A stretch of DNA of 64,000 nucleotides from JBBATK01 sp044228685 (GTDB taxonomy: Bacteria; Bacteroidota; Ignavibacteria; Kapaibacteriales; NICIL-2), in the NCBI GenBank assembly GCA_044228685.1, contig JBGAUL010000003.1, positions 186,001 to 250,000 on the forward strand. The letters run 5' to 3'. The notes beneath the pieces are model-generated. The model made no database searches and was not told where the DNA came from. It saw only the letters and a list, made by a program, of their open reading frames with translations. A program made the translations under genes and the position numbers. Every line of letters starts with the position of its first letter. Position 1 is the first letter of the stretch. Shown here one piece after another: positions 18,144 to 27,603 of the stretch.

Positions 18144-18268
18144 GCGTCATCGCAGACTGTATTTATACATCAAACGGCGCCAGCACGCATGAATTTCGGC
18201 ACGAGATTCTCTGCTAGGAGGTCTTGCAGAGCAGGCGGTCGGGTTCATCATACAAACACGACAACACG

Positions 18269-18276
18269 TATCTTTG
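18269..18276 (+). promoter_or_regulatory. Possible Bacteroidetes-type -7 box for ahcY
   Basis: TATCTTTG fits the TAnnTTTG element used by the Bacteroidota housekeeping sigma factor. It would give an ~80-nt leader to ahcY. The matching -33 TTTG is not clear. Confidence 0.35.
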
Positions 18277-18362
18277 TAATCTTAAGTAGCTTCATGCTCG
18301 TGTATTTGACCGACTTGAAGATCCAGCGACATTCAACATGTTTCATCCACTGATTAGGTATC

Positions 18363-19721
18363 ATGAGTCTTAACGAAACGATGGCACTTCCCCAGCGTGT
18401 AGCTGCCGGTGAAATGCACTATAAAGAGAACGCGTATTGCGTCAAGGATTTATCACTTGCAGCATGGGGTCGCCGCGAAATACATCTCGCCGAAGCAGAA
18501 ATGCCGGGTCTGATGACACTTCGCGAGCGTTACGGCAAGACCAAGCCGCTCAGCGGTGCCCGCATTGCGGGATGTTTGCATATGACCATTCAGACTGCAG
18601 TGTTGATTGAGACGCTGGCTGCGTTGGGTGCAGAAGTAACATGGAGTTCATGCAACATCTTCTCAACGCAAGACCACGCTGCTGCTGCCATTGCAGCTGT
18701 CGGCATTCCGGTATTTGCTTGGAAGGGTATGAACGAAGAAGAATTCAACTGGTGTATCGAGCAAACCCTGCACACTTTCAGTGGCGGTCAGGCTCTCAAC
18801 ATGATTCTCGATGACGGTGGCGACTTAACCAACATGGTTCTCGATCAATTCCCAGAGCTGGTTGCAGCAATCAAGGGAATCAGCGAAGAGACCACAACCG
18901 GTGTACACCGCTTGTATGATCGCGTAAAGGCTGGAACACTTCCATTACCGGCGATCAACGTGAACGACTCAGTGACAAAATCAAAGTTCGACAACAAGTA
19001 CGGTTGTAAGGAATCATGCGTTGACGCTATTCGTCGCGCTACCGACACCATGCTTGCCGGCAAGGTTGCAGTTGTTGCAGGTTACGGCGACGTAGGCAAA
19101 GGTTCAGCAGCATCGTTGCGTGGAGCCGGTGCACGCGTGATTGTATCGGAGATCGATCCAATCTGTGCATTGCAAGCTGCAATGGATGGATACGAGGTAA
19201 AGAAGATCCGTGATGCTGTGCCGCGCGCAGACATTGTTGTTACGGCAACAGGCAACTGCGATATTATCACAGGCGAGATTTTCAAGCTCATGCGTGACAA
19301 GACAATCCTCGGCAACATTGGTCACTTCGATAATGAGATCGACATGGCATGGTTGAACGCCAACTACGGCAACACCAAGCTTGAGATCAAGCCACAGGTT
19401 GACATGTACACTATCGACGGTAAAGAAATCATCATCTTGGCTGAAGGTCGTTTGATGAACCTCGGTTGTGCAATGGGTCACCCATCATTCGTAATGTCCA
19501 ACTCCTTCACCAACCAAACACTCGCTCAAATCGAACTCTGGACAAACGCCGCAGCATACGAGAACAAAGTCTACATGCTTCCAAAGCATCTCGACGAAGA
19601 AGTTGCACGTCTGCACCTCGAGAAGATCGGTGTTGAGCTCGACGTCCTCAGCGACAAGCAAGCGAAGTACATTGGCGTAGAAGTCCAAGGACCATACAAG
19701 CCGGAATACTATCGTTACTAA
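18363..19721 (+). CDS. ahcY: Adenosylhomocysteinase (SAH hydrolase)
   Basis: Hydrolyses S-adenosylhomocysteine to adenosine and homocysteine, relieving product inhibition of methyltransferases. The 452-residue length is normal. Seen are the substrate-site region S-C-N-I-F-S-T-Q-D-H, the N-D-S-V-T-K-S-K-F-D-N-K-Y-G motif holding the catalytic lysine, the NAD-binding G-Y-G-D-V-G-K-G-S, and the C-terminal K-P-E-Y-Y-R-Y that closes the NAD site. It has its own terminator at 19761. Confidence 0.98.
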   Translation: MSLNETMALPQRVAAGEMHYKENAYCVKDLSLAAWGRREIHLAEAEMPGLMTLRERYGKTKPLSGARIAGCLHMTIQTAVLIETLAALGAEVTWSSCNIFSTQDHAAAAIAAVGIPVFAWKGMNEEEFNWCIEQTLHTFSGGQALNMILDDGGDLTNMVLDQFPELVAAIKGISEETTTGVHRLYDRVKAGTLPLPAINVNDSVTKSKFDNKYGCKESCVDAIRRATDTMLAGKVAVVAGYGDVGKGSAASLRGAGARVIVSEIDPICALQAAMDGYEVKKIRDAVPRADIVVTATGNCDIITGEIFKLMRDKTILGNIGHFDNEIDMAWLNANYGNTKLEIKPQVDMYTIDGKEIIILAEGRLMNLGCAMGHPSFVMSNSFTNQTLAQIELWTNAAAYENKVYMLPKHLDEEVARLHLEKIGVELDVLSDKQAKYIGVEVQGPYKPEYYRY

Positions 19722-19760
19722 GAAAGTCAGCAAGAACATTATTCCCGCGAATAGCAAATC

Positions 19761-19792
19761 AAAACCCCGAGCGATCACGTTCGGGGTTTTTT
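19761..19792 (+). terminator. Terminator after ahcY
   Basis: AAAACCCCGA pairs with TCGGGGTTTT, extended by inner G-T and C-G pairs around an ATCA loop. A run of T follows, and the symmetry allows bidirectional use. Confidence 0.92.
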
Positions 19793-19825
19793 GTTTTCAT
19801 TCAAAGCGATGGAGCGTCTCAGCGA

Positions 19826-20272
19826 TTAAGCATCACCCGTGAAGTTATCTGCGAATGGACGCATCGCCTTCACCAAGGTCTTTGCTTCTTCTGCAAAACT
19901 TTGCTTCTTATGATGGATCTGCTGACGACGTATGTAGCGTCGCACTTGATCAATCTCCCTCTCTCCCACCGAACAGGCAAAGAAACCACGCTGCCATTCA
20001 AAGTGCTGTTCCGTTAAGCGATTCAAATTGATCCAGCGTGATGACTCTCCCTTCAACAATCTCACATGATCGGAAATTGCGACGGTAGGTCGCACAGTCA
20101 TCAACACGTGCACATGCTCAACCCACCCATTAACGTGATCCACATAAATCCCCTGGCGTCGTCCATTATCCAGCAGATGCTCAAACAATTCCTTCCGAAA
20201 CGACAAATCCAAAACCGGTTCCCGATACTTGGTCGCCCAAACCGCATGAGCCCAAATCTTTACAACTGACAT
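19826..20272 (-). mobile_element. HUH/Y1 transposase (IS200-like, REP-associated tyrosine transposase type)
   Basis: A 148-residue single-domain Y1 transposase that would nick and rejoin single-stranded DNA at hairpins. The HUH metal motif is H-V-H in V-E-H-V-H-V-L-M near residue 55. The nucleophile tyrosine is likely in V-R-R-Y-I-R-R-Q, followed by Q-I-H-H-K-K as in related chromosomal proteins. There is no tnpB partner. It lies 215 bp from a long palindromic repeat array and is transcribed away from it, which is the arrangement known for RAYT genes that mobilise REP sequences. The gene looks intact. Confidence 0.88.
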
Positions 20273-20488
20273 TGTGTAATCCCAATAGTGATAGGAATGG
20301 TAAAGAGCGGCGGTAAACGAGCGGAGCTGGCATGGAGCGTGGCGAAGCGGTATGAAATTTAGGAATTGGAATACAGAAGGTAGACAAAGAGTTGTTCACA
20401 AAGATGTTTTTGGGGTGGAGGTTGGAGGTTTGTGATGGTGGGGGTTTAACTGGGGCGATTAGCGAATGATTAGCTGACCGCATATTAA

Positions 20489-20593
20489 GTAGGTTTAAAA
20501 ACGTAGCCTGGTTGAGGTAGGTTTAAAAACGTAGACTGGTTGTGCTAGGTTTTAAAAACGTAGCCTGGTTGAGCTAGGCTTAAAAACCCTAGC
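20489..20593 (+). repeat. Short tandem array of ~28-bp units
   Basis: Four copies of a unit like TAGGTTTAAAAACGTAGCC-TGGTTGA lie head to tail at the left edge of array A. The first three have lost pairing in the hairpin (CGTAG instead of CCTAG), while the last (20573-20593) merges into the first full unit. They look like decayed or partially copied hairpins. The 20273-20488 stretch before them shows nothing recognisable. Confidence 0.7.
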
Positions 20594-22130
20594 CCGTTTA
20601 GATGGTTCTGCAGTTGATGGACGACTGCAGGAAAATGTCGTCCAGTTTCTACCAAACGCCAATTGAATTCCCAGCTGGACTTTTTTTTGGGGGGGGGGGG
20701 GGTCGAATTGTTGAAGGCGTGGAATTCAGCAGACCATTCGAAACCGCACAACCATATTATTGAGCTAGGTTTAAAACCTAGCCTGTTTAGATGCTTCTGC
20801 AGCTGATGGCCGACTGCAGGAAAATGGCGCCCAGTTTCTACCAAACGCCAATTGAATTCTCAGTTGGATTAATGGAAAAGAAAAAGGGGGCGGGCGAATT
20901 GTCGATGGCGTGGGATTCAGCAGACCATTCGAAACCGCACAACCATATTGTGAGCTAAGTTTAAAAACCTAGCCTGTTTAGATGCTTCTGCAGTTGAGCT
21001 GACTGCAGGAAATTGGCCTCGAGGTTCTTCCAAGCGACAATCGAATTCTTGGTTTGATTATTCGAGGGGGGCAATTGTTGAAGGCGTGAATTCAGCAGAC
21101 CATTCGAAACCGCACAACCATCCTTATTTCGGGTCTTCGACCCGAAGGACCGATAAAGAATGGAATAAATTGGTTGAGGGGGGTCAGTAATCAGAATACC
21201 GAAATTTCAACCATTCGCTTTCTATAGCTAGGTTCAAAACCTAGCCTGTAAGATGGTTCTGCAGTTGAGAGCCGCTTGTAGGAAATTGGCGTCGAGGTTC
21301 TTCCAAACGACAATCGAATTCTCGGTTGGAACTATAGCGATGGGGGGGGCAAACAGTTGAAGGCGTGGAATTCCGCAGGCCACCTGAAACCGCACAACCA
21401 TCCTTAGCCTCGGGTCTTCGACCCGAGGGCCGGGAAAGAATGGAATAAATTGGTTGAGGGGGTCATTATTCAAGACACTATAATTTCAACCATTCGCATT
21501 CTATTGCTAGGTTTAAAAACCTAGCCTGTTTAGATGGTTCTGCAGTTGAGAGCCGCTTCCAGGAAATTGGCGTCGAGGTACTTCCAAACGACAATCGAAT
21601 TCTCGGTTGGAACTATAGTGATGAGGGGGGGGGCAATTGTTGAAGGCGTGGAATTCAGCAGACGATTCGAAACCGCACAACCATCCTTAGCCTCGGGTCT
21701 TCGACCCGAGGACCGGGAAAGAATGGAGATATTTATCAATTTTGTTCAATTTTAAACTTAGCTTAGCTAGGTTTAAAAACCTAGCCTGATAGATGGATCC
21801 TGCAAATTCAAGCGGCCTACGGGGATTTGCGAGGATGAATGGCTGGATGCCGTGCATGAGTTTAGCTAGGTATAAAAACCTAGCCTGATAGATGGATCCT
21901 GCAAATTCAAGCGGCCTACGGGGATGAGCGACTTTGGCACGTGGACAATAAGCCGGATGCCAGGTGTGTGCTGAGGGGGGGGGCTGGAGCAAGCTTAATA
22001 GTATATATAGAGGCCCGAAACTGGAATGCCCTACTGCGAACAATGGACACATGAGGCCGCACAACCATCCTACAGCCTCGGATCTTGACCCGACGACCAG
22101 ATCCCGACGGCCAGGTAAAGAATAGAAATT
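20573..22130 (+). repeat. Palindromic repeat array A (about seven units)
   Basis: Units of roughly 100-280 bp. Most contain: (1) a hairpin GCTAGGTTT/AAACCTAGC; (2) CTGTTTAGATG then TTCTGCAGTTGA; (3) a variable middle with AATTGAATTC or ATCGAATTC and a poly-G tract; (4) GTTGAAGGCGTGGAATTC; (5) the box GAAACCGCACAACCAT. Hairpins begin at 20573, 20764, 20954, 21227, 21506, 21766 and 21865. Boxes are at 20740, 20931, 21106, 21386, 21669 and 22053 (the last GAGGCC-variant). After three of the boxes a second hairpin type follows: TTCGGGTC/GACCCGAA at 21128-21146 and CCTCGGGTC/GACCCGAGG at 21408-21428 and 21691-21711. Units 6 and 7 share a different body (TGGATCCTGCAAATTCAAGC). No gene is credible here. 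Confidence 0.85.
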
Positions 22131-22239
22131 CACCTCCAAACAATCTTCCCTAAAAAACACAATCTTATATGAAATGACCACCCCCACACCCTAGCTTTGC
22201 GCGCAGAGGATCATACTTCAACATTTAACACCAAAGCAC

Positions 22240-23898
22240 GTGAACATTCAACTGACTCCCAAGTTGTGGACGGCGTTTCGTCAGGGTTATACGCGACAGA
22301 CCTTTTTCAAGGATTTATCGGCAGGGGTGATTGTGGCCATTGTGGCTTTGCCTCTGGCGATTGCCTTTGCAATTGCGTCGGGGGTTAAGCCGGAGCAGGG
22401 ATTGTCGACAGCGATCATTGCAGGTTTTGTGATTTCGATGTTGGGTGGTAGTCGGGCGCAGATTAGCGGTCCGACGGGCGCGTTCATCGTTGTGATTTAC
22501 GGCATCGTTCAACAGTACGGCTACGGCGGTCTTGCAATCGCCACCATGTTAGCCGGTGTTCTTTTAATCGCTGCAGGTTTTGCGCGCATGGGTGCGCTCT
22601 TGAAGTTTATTCCCTATCCATTGACAGTTGGTTTTACCAGTGGTATTGCTCTGATCATTTTCTCAGCCCAAGTCAAGGATCTGCTCGGTCTGCCGTTGCA
22701 AACTGTGCCTGCAGGATTTATTGAGAAGTGGGTTGCAATGGCGGCGGTATTTGATGGCAGCAATCTTGCGGCTCTTGGTGTCGGTGCAGCTGCATTGGCA
22801 ATCATCATCGGTTTTCCGAAAATCACTAAGCGTATTCCCTCGTCGCTCGTGGCATTGTTGAGCTTGACGGTGATCGTGCAATTTTTTGGAATCCAAGTCG
22901 AGACAATTGGTTCGCGTTTTGGTTCAGTGCCGAGTATGATTGCAGCGCCATCGTTTCCAAGTTTTCAATTAGATCAACTTCGACAACTCTTTTCGCCGGC
23001 TATTACAATTGCTTTGTTGGGAGCCATTGAATCATTGTTATCTGCTGTGGTTGCTGATGGGATGATGGGCACTCGACATCGTCCTAACATGGAGCTCATT
23101 GCTCAAGGTGTTGGCAATGTGTTGTCGCCGATTTTTGGTGGCATACCTGCAACGGGAGCGATTGCACGTACAGCAACGAATATTCGCAATGGGGCAAAGA
23201 CGCCGGTGGCGGGTATGATACATGCGGTGGTGTTGCTGTTGATTATGATGTTCTGTGGACGTTGGGCAGTGTTGATTCCAATGCCTGTGCTTGCAGCAAT
23301 TCTTGTTGTTGTTGCTTACAACATGAGCGAGTGGCGAACATTTATCAAGCTGCTGAAAAGTCCGAAGAGTGATGTGTTGGTGTTGATCGTCACTTTTGGT
23401 CTCACGGTTATCATCGATCTCACCGTCGCCATCCAAGTAGGCGTCGTTCTCTCAGCGGTCTTCTTCCTCAAGAGTATGTCTGATGCAACGCAAGTGCAGT
23501 TGATATCAAGCACTATTCGTCAGCAAGAGAACGAGGAGCAGAGCGAGCTTTCGGAGTATGATGATTTAGATATTCCTCGCGACACACAGGTTTACCAAGT
23601 GCAAGGCGCGCTGTTCTTTGGTGCGGTGGAACAGTTCAAAGAGACGATGAATAGTATTCACGAGAAGCCACGCGTTTTTATTCTGCACATGCGCAATGTT
23701 CTGTCGATAGATGCATCGGGATTGCATGCAGTGGAAGATGTTGTGCGCTCGGCGCATGCTAATTCAATTCGCTTCGTCGTCGCAGGACCGCACGCACAGC
23801 CATTCGTGGCAATGGACAAGTCTGGTCTCATCGAAGTCATCGGCGAACAAAACGTCTTTGCAACGCTTCAAGAAGCATTGGATAATACGAAGAGCTAA
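22240..23898 (+). CDS. SulP-family anion transporter with STAS domain
   Basis: A 552-residue inner-membrane transporter of the SulP/SLC26 family. The start is GTG at 22240. About 12-14 hydrophobic segments run from residue 25 to 410, beginning with the family sequence F-F-K-D-L-S-A-G-V-I-V-A-I-V-A-L-P-L-A-I-A-F-A and followed by I-S-G-P-T-G-A-F. The C-terminal STAS domain (about 450-545) has V-Y-Q-V-Q-G-A-L-F-F-G-A and L-S-I-D-A-S-G-L-H-A. Family members carry sulfate, bicarbonate, nitrate or other anions; the substrate is not shown. It sits between repeat arrays A and B. Confidence 0.93.
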   Translation: MNIQLTPKLWTAFRQGYTRQTFFKDLSAGVIVAIVALPLAIAFAIASGVKPEQGLSTAIIAGFVISMLGGSRAQISGPTGAFIVVIYGIVQQYGYGGLAIATMLAGVLLIAAGFARMGALLKFIPYPLTVGFTSGIALIIFSAQVKDLLGLPLQTVPAGFIEKWVAMAAVFDGSNLAALGVGAAALAIIIGFPKITKRIPSSLVALLSLTVIVQFFGIQVETIGSRFGSVPSMIAAPSFPSFQLDQLRQLFSPAITIALLGAIESLLSAVVADGMMGTRHRPNMELIAQGVGNVLSPIFGGIPATGAIARTATNIRNGAKTPVAGMIHAVVLLLIMMFCGRWAVLIPMPVLAAILVVVAYNMSEWRTFIKLLKSPKSDVLVLIVTFGLTVIIDLTVAIQVGVVLSAVFFLKSMSDATQVQLISSTIRQQENEEQSELSEYDDLDIPRDTQVYQVQGALFFGAVEQFKETMNSIHEKPRVFILHMRNVLSIDASGLHAVEDVVRSAHANSIRFVVAGPHAQPFVAMDKSGLIEVIGEQNVFATLQEALDNTKS

Positions 23899-24136
23899 GG
23901 AAATCAACGAGTGAGAGAATCAATTCAAACGCTTCGTGTGTTGCATATCGCATTCGTACTCGCGCGCCGACAAACGAATGACCCTCAAACAATTTCGCTC
24001 AGCTTAAATCTCTGAAAGCGGTCACCTCCCTATTCACATTGCTGCAGCATCAACTCAACAATCTGAGAACAAATTCTCTCTTAGTTGGGTGTTGAGCAGC
24101 AATCGCAGGCTTCGCTAATCATCGTCATCGAACAAC

Positions 24137-24170
24137 GCAAGAGGGATCGCCACTCGACGACCCCTCTTGC
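24137..24170. terminator. Hairpin, probable bidirectional terminator
   Basis: GCAAGAGGG at 24137-24145 pairs with CCCTCTTGC at 24162-24170. It lies between the convergent SulP and T9SS genes. T tracts are short, so it is a weak candidate. The rest of the 300-bp gap (23899-24202) shows nothing. Confidence 0.5.
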
Positions 24171-24202
24171 TCAATTCCAACTATGTACCGTTACAACTTC
24201 GA

Positions 24203-26644
24203 TTAATGGACGACCACCAAAGGACAGCTAATGCAACGTGATGCAGTGCGAACAACGATGCGATAGGTGCCTGATGGAAGTTCAGCTGTGTTGAGACGAA
24301 TCTGTTGTTGATCATGTCCACCGACTTCCGCGCTTGCGAGATTGTAGCTAGCACCAAGTTGATCAACGAGCATTACAACGGCTGCGTGCGCGGATTGATT
24401 GGAGATATCAATTGTTGCCATATCACTTGCCGGATTTGGTGCAGCTTGAATGTTGAGTTGCGAATCGCCGGCATAGCTTGGCTCAACGCTGAGCACTTCG
24501 CTTGCTTGAGCAACGACGTTGATTTGGTAGTCGGGCGAATTTGCAGCGTTTGATTTAACGCTGAGCACGGTATTAAGAACCAAGGTTGGATCCTTTGGTT
24601 TGAAGGACACCATCATGGTTTTGGTTGCGCCTGGACTAATGGTACACGGCAAATCAATTCCGCTAATGCTGAATACATCGGTGTCTTCAGTGCCGCCGAG
24701 CCAATCGAATGAACTCACGATCAAGTCACCGCGACCGGTATTACGCAATACAAAATTCTGCGTACCTGTCTTGTTGATCTCAACCGTTTTGAAATCGATC
24801 ATTTGTGGATCAAGGTTATCGAAGGTGCGCAGAATTGGTCGTGCACTTGGTGCTGCGCCTTCGAGCCAGGTAAGGGTCTTTGCCAACAACTCATCCTGCT
24901 TCGCACCAAACACTGACAGTGCCGGAAGAATTGCGCAGCGAGCATTGATCATTTCAGCATCAACAGCGAAGACTTTTGCATCACTACTTGATTGAATCAT
25001 CGCGCGGGCATTTTGCGGAACAGAGAAATCGAGCACGCGAATTTTTGAACCAACCGGCGTGCAGCTAAGGCTCATGCCGGCGGCGATTGGATCACCGCTT
25101 GCACCTTCAGCATTAAAGGCAACGAACTTTCCGGATTTATCAACGCCGAGAGTGCTTTCATTTGCAGCAGCGATACCTGCTTCTGCTGCGAAGCTTGTAT
25201 TTGAGATCATGCTGAGAGCGCCGGCATTGCCCGTAACCAGAATGCCTGCTCCGCCATCATTCAGTGCTTGAACGCCGTTAGCGGTTGGTCCGCTGAAATC
25301 AATATTATCTGCTGCATTAATAATCACCGACTTCAATCCACGGAGCTTCATCAATTCTGTCCAGCTTGAACTCATTGGTTGAATCGTCCAATATCCTGTA
25401 CGACCCGAGCCCGTGACGTTTGTATGCAAGCTAGTCTTTGCATCGCCTATCATGAGTTCAAGCGATGCGCAGTCTTTGTGCAGCACGGTGTAAGTGCTTG
25501 TAGCATAGACTTGTGAGGGATCACTCTTCGGCGAGATATTGACAATTAAATCACCAACTCCTGGCGTCGTGCCTGGCACAAGAGAAGCATCGAGTGTCTT
25601 CTTGGAATTCGCATCAACGCTAAACTCAAGAGGTTGTGTGAGAGCAACGGTCCAATCTTGAGGAGTTCTATCCGACTTCTTCAAGGTCACGACATAAGTC
25701 TGTGCTGCTTCAGTTTGATTAGCAACGCTAAAGTGATTTGTTGCACCTGATGCTTCAGTAGCGACCACAAGATTTGGCTGGGAGAAAATTCTACTCGGAG
25801 CCGGAGCTACTTCGCGTTCGCAGCAATTGAGAATCTCACATTTGTTGACGTCGTTGTCATAGCGTTCAACAATACCCACAACCTCTATGTTATCAGAGTT
25901 CCACGATGCTGGCAGAACATAGGTCAAAGTGGTTGTTGCATTCGTGCCATTTGTAATCGTCGAAGGAACCGATTTTGCTTGTCCCCACGCGCCACCCATT
26001 GCTGCGCGGAACACATGGTTATGGACAAAGCCTTTAACCGGACTTCCCTTTCCGTACCACGGATGCTTTTCGCTACCGGCTAGAGAATTGTATGCATTTG
26101 CTTGATCCCAACCTGTGCCTTTACCAACGATACCGCTTTCGACGATGTAGGCATTGAGGCGAACTTCGCCTTGCACATCAGTGACAAAATCGGCGTTGAC
26201 GGTAACGGTCAATGTTCGTGTGGCCGCATCGAATTTGCACTTCGTAATCGTCACATCGCACACTGCCGGCTTAGCCAACTCAGCCAAGGTCTTTTCTTCC
26301 CACGCTGCGCGATCAATACCAACCTTACCTGAACCTGCATCCGGATAGTAAATGCGATTAATCATACCTGCCGGAAAGAACGGAGCCATCGGATGCCAAC
26401 CACCTTTGTTGTATTCATCGGTTGTCATCGAGTCGTTATCATGAATTGCAACCGCAATCATCTGATCACCGACCTTCTTATGAATTTCCTCCAACCGCAC
26501 AGGACCATCAATACACCACGGACACCAGGCCCCCGTGAACTCCTCAATGAGCACACGTTTGACGGGCGTATCAGCAAAAACAGGTTGAGCACAAAATGCA
26601 ATGAGACTCAAGAGCAGAGTCACGACGCTGTAGCTTCTCTTCAT
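24203..26644 (-). CDS. Secreted Omp28/thioredoxin-like protein with T9SS sorting domain
   Basis: An 813-residue exported protein. A signal peptide (to about residue 25) is followed by a thioredoxin-like Omp28-type domain with W-C-P-W-C near residue 43 and H-D-N-D-S. A middle part has a region resembling the choice-of-anchor/ASPM-Hydin fold: F-V-L-R-N-T-G-R-G-D-L-I-V and a Ca-free P-G-A-T-K-T-M-M-V-S-F-K-P. The last 80 residues are a T9SS type A domain (A-A-P-N-P-A-S-D, then E-L-P-S-G-T-Y-R-I-V-V). The CxxC pair suggests a disulfide role outside the cell, as inferred for Omp28-like proteins; no activity can be fixed. Confidence 0.88.
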   Translation of the reverse strand: MKRSYSVVTLLLSLIAFCAQPVFADTPVKRVLIEEFTGAWCPWCIDGPVRLEEIHKKVGDQMIAVAIHDNDSMTTDEYNKGGWHPMAPFFPAGMINRIYYPDAGSGKVGIDRAAWEEKTLAELAKPAVCDVTITKCKFDAATRTLTVTVNADFVTDVQGEVRLNAYIVESGIVGKGTGWDQANAYNSLAGSEKHPWYGKGSPVKGFVHNHVFRAAMGGAWGQAKSVPSTITNGTNATTTLTYVLPASWNSDNIEVVGIVERYDNDVNKCEILNCCEREVAPAPSRIFSQPNLVVATEASGATNHFSVANQTEAAQTYVVTLKKSDRTPQDWTVALTQPLEFSVDANSKKTLDASLVPGTTPGVGDLIVNISPKSDPSQVYATSTYTVLHKDCASLELMIGDAKTSLHTNVTGSGRTGYWTIQPMSSSWTELMKLRGLKSVIINAADNIDFSGPTANGVQALNDGGAGILVTGNAGALSMISNTSFAAEAGIAAANESTLGVDKSGKFVAFNAEGASGDPIAAGMSLSCTPVGSKIRVLDFSVPQNARAMIQSSSDAKVFAVDAEMINARCAILPALSVFGAKQDELLAKTLTWLEGAAPSARPILRTFDNLDPQMIDFKTVEINKTGTQNFVLRNTGRGDLIVSSFDWLGGTEDTDVFSISGIDLPCTISPGATKTMMVSFKPKDPTLVLNTVLSVKSNAANSPDYQINVVAQASEVLSVEPSYAGDSQLNIQAAPNPASDMATIDISNQSAHAAVVMLVDQLGASYNLASAEVGGHDQQQIRLNTAELPSGTYRIVVRTASRCISCPLVVVH

Positions 26645-26849
26645 AGATCACCGTTTGAAGAATGGAACAAGGAGTGTATTTCAATTCAAGAACCGTTTCC
26701 CAATAGGTCCTGTTCGTACGTGAGTTCCCGGCGTGCAGTTGTTTCCAGAGGGGCATCGTAGGTAGCCGGTGCAACTTAGGAAAAAATGGGATTTGGTCAA
26801 GCCGTTGCAATCACCAACATTTCATCAACATCGCTACCCGCACAGATCG

Positions 26850-27603
26850 AGGGCGAGGCTTGAAATCGCAGACCCTATTGGAAAAAGCAGAAGGCCTGAG
26901 GTTGCAGAAGCATATTTAGCCTCGGGTTTTTAACCCGAGGTTCAAAGGAAGGTTGGTTGGATCTGAATTCAATTCAATTCATTCCTCAATCCTAAAATCC
27001 TCGGGTCAAAGACCCGAGGCTAAATATGGTTGTGCGGTTTCAGGCCTTCTGCGGGTTTGCTGAGGGCTTGCGGTTTCGAGCCTCGCTCTGGATTTGTTTT
27101 TTTTGGGGTTTGCCTTTCGATTGGATTTCGGCAATCATTCCAATCACCGCATCCCATCAACATCAGAGCTCTCGCCAATCCTGAGCGAGGCCGGAAATCG
27201 CAGCCCCCTCTTAGAAAAAGCAGAAGGCCTGAGGTTGCAGAAGCATATTTAGCCTCGGGTTTTTAACCCGAGGTTCGAAAGAAGATTTGGATGGATTTGA
27301 TTTCAATTCAATTCCTGAATCCTAAAATCCTAGGGTCAAGACCCTAGGCTGAATATGGTTGTGCGGCCTCAGGCCTTGTGCGGGTTCTAAGGGGACTATG
27401 GATTTCAGGCCTTGCTCTGGATTTGATTTTCTTGGACCGTTTGATGTTGATTGGATTGGATCAATCCATTCCAACAACCACCATCTTATTAACAACACAA
27501 ACCTTTCATATCCTGAGCAAGGCTTGAAATCGCAGCCCCTCCTAGAAAAAGCAGAAGGCCTGAGGCCGCACAACCATGTTTAGCCTCGGGTTTTAACCCG
27601 AGG
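26850..27603. repeat. Palindromic repeat array B (five units, alternating orientation)
   Basis: Five ~90-100-bp units alternate forward, reverse, forward, reverse, forward: about 26850-26940, 26999-27096, 27182-27273, 27329-27424 and 27512-27603. Each has C-T-rich and GCAGAAGGCCTGAGG segments, then the box GAAACCGCACAACCAT (or the variant GAGGTTGCAGAAGCAT), then a 9-bp hairpin. The hairpin is CCTCGGGTT/AACCCGAGG in three units, CCTCGGGTC/GACCCGAGG in unit 2, and CCTAGGGTC/GACCCTAGG in unit 4. Neighbouring opposite units can pair over their whole length as large cruciforms. Spacers are A/T-rich (AATTCAATTC). The flanks 26645-26849 and 27604-27753 hold nothing else I can name. Confidence 0.88.

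Noticed and set aside
18209..18231. Hairpin CTCTGC/GCAGAG upstream of ahcY as a SAH riboswitch
   Set aside because: The sequence lacks the conserved SAH riboswitch core, and the likely promoter at 18269 is downstream of it, so it would not be in the mRNA.
20489..20593. Short tandem repeats resembling a CRISPR array
   Set aside because: The ~28-bp units are directly adjacent with no unique spacers, and there are no cas genes.
20545..22187. Open frames within array A (for example 20545-20844 and 21687-22187, minus strand)
   Set aside because: They run through repeat units and poly-G tracts, repeat their own sequence, and have no family or ribosome site.
27030..27583. Open frames within array B (27030-27266, 27322-27573, 27359-27583)
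   Set aside because: Coding arises from the repeated unit read in either direction; composition follows the palindromes.
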